Shown one piece after another: positions 1-8,166 of a DNA stretch of 64,000 bases (its first letter is position 1; each line of letters begins with the position of its first letter). This stretch comes from Chlamydiae bacterium CG10_big_fil_rev_8_21_14_0_10_42_34 (lineage in GTDB: Bacteria > Chlamydiota > Chlamydiia > Chlamydiales > SM23-39): contig PFAD01000018.1 in NCBI GenBank assembly GCA_002773795.1, positions 63,865 to 127,864 on the forward strand. Reading direction: 5' to 3'. Below the pieces are notes generated by a model that did no database searches, was not told the DNA's origin, and saw only the letters and a list, made by a program, of their open reading frames with translations. The position numbers and the translations under genes are program-made.

Positions 1-915
1 ATCCTCTTTGCCCTAGACCCCATTGCGGCGGCACAAAGAGTTGCCCCCTACTTTGTTTTCTTTTGCTTTGCGATCATTACTCTAAGCATGCTTTTTCACG
101 GACTCAACCTTAATTTATCAACTGTAGATTCTTTGCTCATTTCAGGTTGCGTTGGGTTAAGCGCTGCGCTTGCGAGCAAACTCGTTGTCAGACGCATTGC
201 AGAGCCCACATTGCAACTTGCAGATGGCTTTCACCCCTACCAAGCAGTAAGTCTTCAAAAAGCGCTCCACCATTTGCAGCGTGTCCATATTTCAAATCGC
301 AATGAAGAATACTCCCGGGAAATTTCTAAAATTCTCACTCAAGTCGAAAATCTCAACGAAACTGTCAAAAAAAGCGCCCCCTTCACCCAATCCACACAGC
401 ACTATCACGGCGTAGAAAAAATCTTCATCACGATGCAAATTCTCAGCGCGTGTTTAGTTGCTTTTGCTCACGGTGCAAATGATGTGGCAAATGCAATAGG
501 ACCTGCTGCTGCGGTATTTGGCGTACTAAAGACCCAAACCATCAGCGCCTCTTCCACAGTTCCTACCTGGCTATTAGCCTTAGGTGGCGGTGGAATTATC
601 ATAGGCCTTGCTACTTGGGGTTGGCGCGTCATTGAAACCGTTGGGAAAAAAATCACAGAACTCACGCCAACTCGCGGATTTGCTGCTGAATTTGGGGCCG
701 CAACAACGATCCTTTTAGCCTCAAAACTTGGCCTGCCTATCTCGACGACCCATGCCTTGATTGGCGCAGTTCTTGGAGTCGGCATGGCGCGCGGACTCAA
801 AGCATTAAATCTTCAAATGCTCAAAGAGATCGTCATCTCGTGGATTGTCACCATTCCGCTCTGCGCCCTTTTCAGCATCATCGCCTTTTATTTACTTAAA
901 CTCTTCTTTACTTAA
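1..915 (+). CDS. Inorganic phosphate transporter, PiT family (5' partial)
   Basis: The frame is open from the first base, so the N-terminal part lies outside the window; 304 codons are visible. Two PiT signature regions are seen. One around nt 469-510 reads HGANDVANAIGP; the second, near nt 733-800, reads GLPISTTHALIGAVLGVGMARG-like and is the matching half of the inverted repeat typical of the family. Between the first membrane segments and the GANDVAN motif lies a charged cytoplasmic loop. The family consists of inner-membrane symporters that import phosphate with H+ or Na+. Chlamydial genomes commonly pair this permease with a DUF47 protein, but the upstream gene is not visible. The stop is followed by a 68-base gap before glgP. 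Confidence 0.93.
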   Translation: MLFALDPIAAAQRVAPYFVFFCFAIITLSMLFHGLNLNLSTVDSLLISGCVGLSAALASKLVVRRIAEPTLQLADGFHPYQAVSLQKALHHLQRVHISNRNEEYSREISKILTQVENLNETVKKSAPFTQSTQHYHGVEKIFITMQILSACLVAFAHGANDVANAIGPAAAVFGVLKTQTISASSTVPTWLLALGGGGIIIGLATWGWRVIETVGKKITELTPTRGFAAEFGAATTILLASKLGLPISTTHALIGAVLGVGMARGLKALNLQMLKEIVISWIVTIPLCALFSIIAFYLLKLFFT

Positions 916-930
916 TGCGGGCACACGCTT

Positions 931-960
931 TTGAAAATATTTTCCTATAGAAACTATTTT
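931..960 (+). promoter_or_regulatory. Possible promoter for glycogen phosphorylase
   Basis: TTGAAA (931-936), an 18-base spacer and TATTTT (955-960) lie upstream of the ATG at 984. The -35 box overlaps a perfect 12-bp palindrome, GAAAATATTTTC (933-944). This is pattern matching only. Confidence 0.35.
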
Positions 961-983
961 CTAATGAGTTTATATATCAGCCT

Positions 984-3512
984 ATGGACATCAATGATCA
1001 GGCTGACTCTTTAGTTCAAAAAATCAAGCATCTAATCATCACTTCAAGCGGCCACACTTCTTCGGTGGCTACGATGGAAGAGTTTTATAACTCTTTTTGC
1101 TTGGCCCTTCGCGAAGAGATCATGATCAATACAAGTGCAACCATTGATACGATCCAATTTAAAAAACCCCGCATGATTAACTTCATATCGATGGAGTATT
1201 TGCCAGGAAGATTGCTCTTTAACAACGTTTGTAACGTCCGCGCCCAAGAACTCGTACTTGCAGTTTTAAAGAAAATGGATCGCAATCTAAGCGATCTTGT
1301 TGCATGCGAAAGCGATCCTGGTTTGGGAAATGGTGGTTTAGGGCGCCTCTCTTCTTGCTTTTTAGATTCTTTGGCCACGCTCAATTATCCTGCCCGCGGA
1401 TATGGTCTTCGTTATCAGTATGGAATTTTTGAACAAGAAATTTGGAATGGAGTTCAAGTAGAGCGTCCCGATTGCTGGCTCTTAAATGAAGATCCTTGGG
1501 AATCGAGAAGAGATATTTTTTCTGTTGGAGTCCATTTTCGAGGCAAGCCTGTTCATGCGACAAATAAGCACGGCGAAGACGTATATCTGTTGGAAGATTT
1601 TGAAGAGGTCAGAGCTCTTCCCTATGACGTTCCCATCATTGGGTATTCTGAAAAAAACAACTACAGCTCTCTAATCTTACGTCTTTGGTCGACAAAAGAC
1701 TCTCCGAGAAACTTCCTTTTACAAAAATATAACGCAGGATTTCTCGATCAAGCATCGGAAAACACCTCCTTAACAGACGTTCTTTACCCAAACGACAACA
1801 ACGAACTGGGAAAAAGAGTTCGTCTTAAGCAAGAATTCTTGCTCGTTTCAGCATCCCTTCAAGATATTATCCGTCGCCATCTAAATGTATATGGAGATCT
1901 ATCCAATTTTGGAGATAAAGTACGCATTCAAATCAACGACACACATCCCGCACTCATCATCGCTGAGATCATGCGAATGTTCACTAAAAGCTACAACTTT
2001 TCTTGGCAAAATGCTTGGGACATCTGTCAAACATGCTGCAGCTATACCAACCACACAATTCTCAAAGAGGCTCTAGAAGAGTGGAACGAAGCCCGAGTAA
2101 GCGAGCTCCTCCCGAGACAATATCAAGTGATCCAAAAACTCAATTTAGAACTTTGTAAACAGATTCGGGCAAAATATCCAAATGACGAAGATCGAGTGAG
2201 GCGCTCTTCTATCATTGAAAATGGACAAATTAAAATGGCCCACTTGGCCATTTATGGCTCTCATAAAATAAATGGAGTAGCAAAACTCCACTCTGAAATC
2301 TTAAAACAGAGCGTTTTCAAAGATTTCTACGAGCTTTATCCAGATAAATTTACCAATGTTACTAACGGAATCACACAAAGACGCTGGGTTCTGAACTCAA
2401 ATCCCCTCCTTGCTGAATTCATCACAAAACGAATTGGAAATGGTTGGATCACTGATTTCACACAAATTTCTAAGTTATCTGAATTTGCGTCTGATCCTGA
2501 ATCGCAAAAAGCCTTCCTTGAAATTAAGAAGAGAAATAAAGAAAACTTAATCCAATTCTTAAGCCAAGAAAACTTCACAAGAGATGCTGAAGGTAAAGTG
2601 ATCGCCCACTCTCATGTTCTCGATGCAAACTCTCTTTTCGATGTACAAATCAAGCGATTTCACGAGTATAAAAGGCAACTTTTAAACGCTCTTCATCTCA
2701 TTATGCTCTATCAAGAACCTCAAAAAAGAGAGGTTCACAGATTATCTATTTTTGGAGGCAAAGCCGCTCCTGGATATGAAAGAGCAAAACAGATCATGCA
2801 GCTCATTTACGCCATTGCAAGAAAATTTCATGTTGATCCAAATGCAAAAGAACGCCTTTGCGTAGCTTTTGTTGAAAACTACAACGTATCGAGAGCTGAA
2901 ATCATCATTCCAGCTGCTGATTTATCAGAACAGATTTCTACTGCTGGTTGGGAAGCATCGGGAACGGGGAACATGAAACTTGCGATCAATGGAGCGCTGA
3001 CGATTGGCACTGAAGATGGGGCAAATGTTGAAATGCACCAAGCAGTTACTGACAAATGGTGGCCCTTTAGTTTTGGCTCTTCATCCGTTGAGAATAAAAC
3101 GGCCTATAAGTCTTGGGATCTTTACAATCAAGACGAACAAATCAAAAAAGCTGTCGACGCGCTCAAAGATGGAACATTTGCCGAAAGTCCCGAAGAAGAT
3201 TATGCTTTCAAACAAATTTACTCCAGTCTAACAGAACAAGATACATTTCGCATTTTAAAAGACTTGCGCCCCTATTACGAGACCCAAAAAAAGGCAGAAG
3301 AGCTCTTCTTGAAACCTAATTTATGGGCTGAAACAGCCATTCAAAATATTGCAGCCATGGGCCCTTTTTCAGCAGATGAAGCGATCCATAATTACGCCAA
3401 AGATATTTGGGGAATCGTCCCCTGCCCACCCGATCTCGAAATCCTTGCAAAAGTGCGCGACGAATATTCGGAGCACGATCGTTGCAAAATCAGTCGTAAC
3501 AACGGCTCTTAG
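984..3512 (+). CDS. glgP: Glycogen/starch phosphorylase
   Basis: 842 aa, full length for glycosyltransferase family 35. It releases glucose-1-phosphate from alpha-1,4-glucan using phosphate and pyridoxal phosphate. Seen in the sequence: N-terminal SMEYLPGRLL, the glycine-rich GLGNGGLGRLSSCF, and the PLP site GTGNMK with Lys665 (codon at 2976), followed by NGALTIGTEDGANVEM. Glycogen is an established chlamydial storage polymer, and GlgP would mobilise it in the cytoplasm. The gene stands alone between the phosphate transporter and the haemagglutinin-type gene. A phosphate importer beside a phosphate-consuming enzyme is suggestive, but no operon is shown. The start is supported by the conserved N-terminus and by the gap after the upstream stop. 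Confidence 0.97.
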   Translation: MDINDQADSLVQKIKHLIITSSGHTSSVATMEEFYNSFCLALREEIMINTSATIDTIQFKKPRMINFISMEYLPGRLLFNNVCNVRAQELVLAVLKKMDRNLSDLVACESDPGLGNGGLGRLSSCFLDSLATLNYPARGYGLRYQYGIFEQEIWNGVQVERPDCWLLNEDPWESRRDIFSVGVHFRGKPVHATNKHGEDVYLLEDFEEVRALPYDVPIIGYSEKNNYSSLILRLWSTKDSPRNFLLQKYNAGFLDQASENTSLTDVLYPNDNNELGKRVRLKQEFLLVSASLQDIIRRHLNVYGDLSNFGDKVRIQINDTHPALIIAEIMRMFTKSYNFSWQNAWDICQTCCSYTNHTILKEALEEWNEARVSELLPRQYQVIQKLNLELCKQIRAKYPNDEDRVRRSSIIENGQIKMAHLAIYGSHKINGVAKLHSEILKQSVFKDFYELYPDKFTNVTNGITQRRWVLNSNPLLAEFITKRIGNGWITDFTQISKLSEFASDPESQKAFLEIKKRNKENLIQFLSQENFTRDAEGKVIAHSHVLDANSLFDVQIKRFHEYKRQLLNALHLIMLYQEPQKREVHRLSIFGGKAAPGYERAKQIMQLIYAIARKFHVDPNAKERLCVAFVENYNVSRAEIIIPAADLSEQISTAGWEASGTGNMKLAINGALTIGTEDGANVEMHQAVTDKWWPFSFGSSSVENKTAYKSWDLYNQDEQIKKAVDALKDGTFAESPEEDYAFKQIYSSLTEQDTFRILKDLRPYYETQKKAEELFLKPNLWAETAIQNIAAMGPFSADEAIHNYAKDIWGIVPCPPDLEILAKVRDEYSEHDRCKISRNNGS

Positions 3513-3540
3513 TTCCCATATAAAATATTATTTAAGCTAA

Positions 3541-3569
3541 TTGCCGTTTTGAGCTAGTCTTCTCATAAT
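3541..3569 (+). promoter_or_regulatory. Promoter candidate abutting the start codon
   Basis: TTGCCG (3541-3546), a 17-base spacer and CATAAT (3564-3569) lie just before the ATG at 3574. Only 4 bases separate the -10 box from the ATG, which would give an almost leaderless mRNA. Confidence 0.4.
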
Positions 3570-3573
3570 AGCC

Positions 3574-6500
3574 ATGATGAAAAACTATACCCGAATTCTT
3601 TTCCTATTTGCAGCGACAAGTTTGCCCCTCTTTAGCAAGCCTACGGGGATGAACTTAATTCATGGTCAAGCAGGACCTGTTCAATCTGACACTGAAAATA
3701 GTTGGATTATTGAAACGGGAAAAAAAACCATATTGGAATGGGATCAGTTTTCCATTGGGGCAAATGAAACATTCACCTTCCTGCAAAAAGATCTCGATTC
3801 ATCGGTTTTAAATCGGATTGTAGGTCAAAATTCAACTGAACTCTTAGGCGCTTTGCTTTCAAACGGAAATGTCTTTGTCCTTAATCCAAATGGCGTCTTA
3901 ATCGGACCGAATGCGAAAATTGAGTGCGCAAGCTTTATCGCATCTACTTTAGATGTTCTCAATGCTGACTTTCTCAACTCAACAAGCATGCTTTTTTCTG
4001 GAAAAAGTAAAAGCTCTATTCAGAATTTAGGAACAATACAGTGCCCATCAGGTAAGATTGCATTACTAGCAAGATCTGTTAAAAATCAGGGCACCTTAAG
4101 CGCAAAACAGGTGGGAATTGCCGCATCCTCTGAGATTTTACTCAAACTCGATGAAGGCTCTGGGATGATTTGTCTTCCGATTCACTTAAGCGCTGAAGAA
4201 AGTGATGAGCCTTCCATTGTAAATGAAGGAGAAATTCACGCTTTAATCACAGAGCTAAAAAGCACAGAAAATCCTTACAGCATTGCCATTCAACAAAGTG
4301 GTTTGATCGATGTAAATTTCGATGAAGAAACAGGCTTTGCTCAATTGATCGCTGAAAATGGGTGTGTAGAAGTATCTGGAACCATTCAAGCCTCATCTAA
4401 AGATGCAGCGGGCGGAAAAGTCCACGTACTTGGAGAAACCGTAGTTTTAAAAGATCGGGCGCTTATTGACGCATCGGGCAAGACCAAGGGAGGTGAAGTT
4501 CTTATTGGAGGCGATTTTCAAGGGAAAAACCCTGAAATCAAAAATGCAAGCTTTGTATGGGCAGGCCCCGATACGCAGATTCGCGCAGACGCTCTTCATA
4601 AAGGCGATGGAGGTAGGGTCATTTTTTGGAGTGACGATGCAATGACAGCTTACGGAACCATCAGTATTCAAGGGGGATCTTTGGGTGGTGATGGTGGGCT
4701 TGCAGAAGTTTCTGGGAAAAGACTCACCTACTTAGGCTTTACGGATGCAAAAGCACCTTTTGGAAGTTATGGAACATTGCTTTTAGATCCAAATGACATC
4801 GTGATTGGCGGCGCTGCCACAACTGGGTCATTCAGCTCTTGTCCCAATTCAAACTATGTGATTGATTCTAGTACTGCGACGAACCAGATTTTAAACACAG
4901 CGCTCAATGGACAATTGGGAAGTTGTAACGTAACCATTTCAACGGTAGGCTCCACAGGCTCAGTCCCTAATGGAGGATCCATTACAGTCAGTAGCGCACT
5001 TTCTTGGAGCGCGCAAACAACCCTTACCCTCGATGCCAATTCTTACATCTCCATCACAGCAGCAATCACAAATACAGCTGCGGCGGGAAGCTTTGACGCA
5101 ATGAATTTTAGATCAAGAGGTGCAACGACCGGAGCATATCACGGCATTAGTATTACCGCAGCCCTAAAAGCTACCAATGGAAATATCATTCTAGAAGGAT
5201 ATGCCACACAAGACAACACAGCATTACAAGGCTATAGCGGTGTCTATGTGACAAATGCGATCACCTCAACTGCCGGGACAGTCAAATTTCAAAACTGTTT
5301 AGGTGCGTATGTCAATAATGGGGTTTTCAACGAGGGGAGATTTGAAAATCACGGCGTTTATATAACAGGAGCATCTGGCTCCGTTATCGGGGCTTATATT
5401 ACCGCAACAGATGTGGTTGGTGGAACTGGGTACGGTGGAGCCAATTTCGGATTTGAGGTCTACGACGGGGCATCATTAGGCTCAGATGGAACATTAGGAA
5501 CGCCCGATCCGATTATTACAATCGATGCAACTGGTGGCACTGCGAGCACAGCATTTGGAGCCAACTTCGGCTGTCAAATCAACAATGCAAGCCTTACTGT
5601 CGGAGATACTGGATCGATTACAATTATAGGGACAGGTGGTGAGGGCTTTAGACAAAACTATGGGATCAATTTTTTCAACGCAACAGTAACCATAGGAACA
5701 GGTGCGAGTGCTGCAGCGACTGTATCTTTAACCGGAAATGGTGGATCTGGATTAGGCGGATCGCAAAAAGGGGTTTTCATAGAAAGTACAACAGACCTAC
5801 TTCTAAGAGGAAATTCAACATTAACGATCACTGGAACTGGCGGAACTTCTTTTGGTGGTGCAGCAGACAATCAACAGAACCACGGCATTCACATTGCAGA
5901 TTCAACGGTAGTGATTGGAACAAATGGTTCTAGCACAGCAAATATTACCTACACAGGAGTTGCTGGTACCGGAACACTTGGGCCTTATCCAGGCTTCAAC
6001 ATAGGTGTAAACTATACGGATAATACAACCACTTTCAATGGTACCGGTTTCGTCAAATTTTTAAATTGTTATGGGGGAAGTGGCGGCGATGCAAACTATG
6101 GAGTAACATTTACAAGTAATATTATTACAACGACTGGATCTATTTTATTTGATACAGTTGTTGGAGGAAGCACTGAATCAGATAACTATGGGGTTTATTT
6201 GAGTAGCTCAGGGGTAACTCTCACAGCACCTACCATCACAGCAACTGGAATTTCAGGGGGGGCTGGAATAGACAACAATTATGGTTTTTTTGTAGCTGGA
6301 ACCTCGCTTTTAGGAGTACTTTCTAACTTCGTTTTAAATGACATTACAATAGATGCAACAAGTTTAGGGACTGGAATCAATAACCATGGAATATACATTG
6401 AGACAACGACTGGAGGAATCGAAACAGGCAACATAGGTGTGATCACACTAACAGGTGTAGGTAGTCAAGTTGGAACTGCATACAACAGTGGTGTTGCTCT

Positions 6501-8166
6501 TGGAAACTTCAACGCATACGTTGAAGTTCGCGGTGGAGATCTAACTGTCAATGGAACCTCAGGGGCAGGGCCCAACTCATACGGCGTCTATATGGTTGAA
6601 GGATCATTTTATGCAAGTTCAGGCATCATGTACTTAACTGCAGATCGCTTTGGATTCGATTACGCCTATATGGCTTCTAATGCAGATATCAATGTTTACG
6701 GCCCTATTACACTTTTACCTGGACTTGCGACTCTTATAGAATCGAACACTGATGTTAATTTTTATGGTACAATTGATGGAGCCGCCCCCTTCGAAGCTGC
6801 TTGTACGGATACCTTAACCTTTTTCCAAGACATTGGATCATCTGTTCCTTTAACAAGCTTAAGTACGACGTTTGCGACAGATTATCATCTTGGGGGAAAT
6901 ATTACACTTTCCAATGCTGCCATCTCAATGAATGGCTTTGTGACACTTCTTGGCGGCGTCATCATCACAACAAATGGAGGGGCAGTTAGTTTCCCAAGTA
7001 CAATCAATGGCGCTCATTCATTGACAATTGCATCCGGAGGAGGGGCGATAACCTTAGGAGCTGCAATCGGAGGGACAACTCCCCTTACAGGGCTCATTGT
7101 CGGTGGAGGAACAACAACGTTTGGAACAAATATTACAGTTGCTGATGGTCCTATCACTTTTTCAAGTGCAACAGTACTCAATGGCTCGCCAACCCTTAAT
7201 GCAGGAACGGGGACAATCACGTTTTCTGGCACGCTCAATGCAACTGCTGCCGAAGGACTCACGATCAGCTCAACGGGAGGAACCGCTATTTTTAGCGGCG
7301 TAACAGGGGGAAGCACGGCGCTTGGAACCGTATCCATTTCATCCATCAAAGATCTTACGATTTCTGGAGCATTTACATCAGGGGCAATTACGATCAGTAA
7401 CTCATCGACCTTTACCCTGGAATCCACACTCACATCAAGTGGAGCTTTTTCGCAAAATACAGGCGTTGGAAATACGGTTTCATCGGGATCTATCGTCACT
7501 GCAGGAAGCAACATTAGTTTTGCAGGCGCCTATGCATCATCGACAAGCTCTTCAATCACAACTGGGGGAACGGTTGCGGGAACCATCTCTTTTGCTAAAA
7601 CTGTGAATGGAACAGGCGCTCTAACTTTAACAGCAAATAGCATTCAATTCGGTTCGACCGTTGGAAATATTGCTCCCCTTCAATCTCTTAGCGCAACTGC
7701 TGCTGGCATTTCAGTCGCTGCTGATTTTACATCTGAAGGAGCAGTTACCTTTACAGGTCCAGTAACTACATCTGCCCCATTAACGTTCTTAAATAAAGGA
7801 ACAGGGGGAATTACGTTTTCTACCACACTGACAGCGGTTGGAGATATTCTAGTGTTAGCGCCCAATACGTTTCTAACCTTTAGTGGAAACATTGTTGCAA
7901 CCGGAGCTACAGGATATAATGTAACCATTGAGGGGTTAGGTGTCCTTACATTTGGAGGAAGCATCGATGCAACTGGTGGAGGAAATATCTCGATTACCTC
8001 TAGCGGAGAAAGCATTACTCTTGGTGATATTACGACAAGCGGAGCGGGCAATATTTTAGTCGCCGCTACAATTTCAGATATTACTTTTGCAGATACGAAA
8101 ACCATCACAAGCGGAACTGGCACTGTAGACATATCCGCTGGAGGACAAGTGTTCATTGGGAACTAA
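3574..8166 (+). CDS. Large exported repeat protein with filamentous-haemagglutinin (TPS) domain
   Basis: 1530 aa. A signal peptide (about residues 1-21, hydrophobic LFLFAATSLPLF) is followed by a TPS/haemagglutination-activity domain (about 24-200) containing NPNGVLIGPNA at 104-114, the family hallmark. Residues 400-1530 are Gly/Thr/Ser/Ile-rich and form degenerate parallel-beta-helix-like repeats. One block has recurring N(Y/H)G(V/I) units followed by T(I/V)-GTG strings; later blocks use GA(I/F)T-S-type strands. No beta-barrel is present at the C-terminus, so this is not a self-sufficient autotransporter. A TpsB-type partner is expected for such proteins, but none is visible here. The protein is probably surface-exposed or secreted; its function is unknown. 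ATG codons at both 3574 and 3577 are possible. The end overlaps the next gene by 11 bases. Confidence 0.85.
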   Translation: MMKNYTRILFLFAATSLPLFSKPTGMNLIHGQAGPVQSDTENSWIIETGKKTILEWDQFSIGANETFTFLQKDLDSSVLNRIVGQNSTELLGALLSNGNVFVLNPNGVLIGPNAKIECASFIASTLDVLNADFLNSTSMLFSGKSKSSIQNLGTIQCPSGKIALLARSVKNQGTLSAKQVGIAASSEILLKLDEGSGMICLPIHLSAEESDEPSIVNEGEIHALITELKSTENPYSIAIQQSGLIDVNFDEETGFAQLIAENGCVEVSGTIQASSKDAAGGKVHVLGETVVLKDRALIDASGKTKGGEVLIGGDFQGKNPEIKNASFVWAGPDTQIRADALHKGDGGRVIFWSDDAMTAYGTISIQGGSLGGDGGLAEVSGKRLTYLGFTDAKAPFGSYGTLLLDPNDIVIGGAATTGSFSSCPNSNYVIDSSTATNQILNTALNGQLGSCNVTISTVGSTGSVPNGGSITVSSALSWSAQTTLTLDANSYISITAAITNTAAAGSFDAMNFRSRGATTGAYHGISITAALKATNGNIILEGYATQDNTALQGYSGVYVTNAITSTAGTVKFQNCLGAYVNNGVFNEGRFENHGVYITGASGSVIGAYITATDVVGGTGYGGANFGFEVYDGASLGSDGTLGTPDPIITIDATGGTASTAFGANFGCQINNASLTVGDTGSITIIGTGGEGFRQNYGINFFNATVTIGTGASAAATVSLTGNGGSGLGGSQKGVFIESTTDLLLRGNSTLTITGTGGTSFGGAADNQQNHGIHIADSTVVIGTNGSSTANITYTGVAGTGTLGPYPGFNIGVNYTDNTTTFNGTGFVKFLNCYGGSGGDANYGVTFTSNIITTTGSILFDTVVGGSTESDNYGVYLSSSGVTLTAPTITATGISGGAGIDNNYGFFVAGTSLLGVLSNFVLNDITIDATSLGTGINNHGIYIETTTGGIETGNIGVITLTGVGSQVGTAYNSGVALGNFNAYVEVRGGDLTVNGTSGAGPNSYGVYMVEGSFYASSGIMYLTADRFGFDYAYMASNADINVYGPITLLPGLATLIESNTDVNFYGTIDGAAPFEAACTDTLTFFQDIGSSVPLTSLSTTFATDYHLGGNITLSNAAISMNGFVTLLGGVIITTNGGAVSFPSTINGAHSLTIASGGGAITLGAAIGGTTPLTGLIVGGGTTTFGTNITVADGPITFSSATVLNGSPTLNAGTGTITFSGTLNATAAEGLTISSTGGTAIFSGVTGGSTALGTVSISSIKDLTISGAFTSGAITISNSSTFTLESTLTSSGAFSQNTGVGNTVSSGSIVTAGSNISFAGAYASSTSSSITTGGTVAGTISFAKTVNGTGALTLTANSIQFGSTVGNIAPLQSLSATAAGISVAADFTSEGAVTFTGPVTTSAPLTFLNKGTGGITFSTTLTAVGDILVLAPNTFLTFSGNIVATGATGYNVTIEGLGVLTFGGSIDATGGGNISITSSGESITLGDITTSGAGNILVAATISDITFADTKTITSGTGTVDISAGGQVFIGN

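Noticed and set aside
7014-8156. Long open frames on the minus strand (7014-7514 and 7680-8156) opposite the haemagglutinin-type gene
   Set aside because: Val/Pro-rich low-complexity translations are the expected shadow of Gly/Thr/Ser-rich repeat coding on the plus strand; no ribosome-binding site or family motif.
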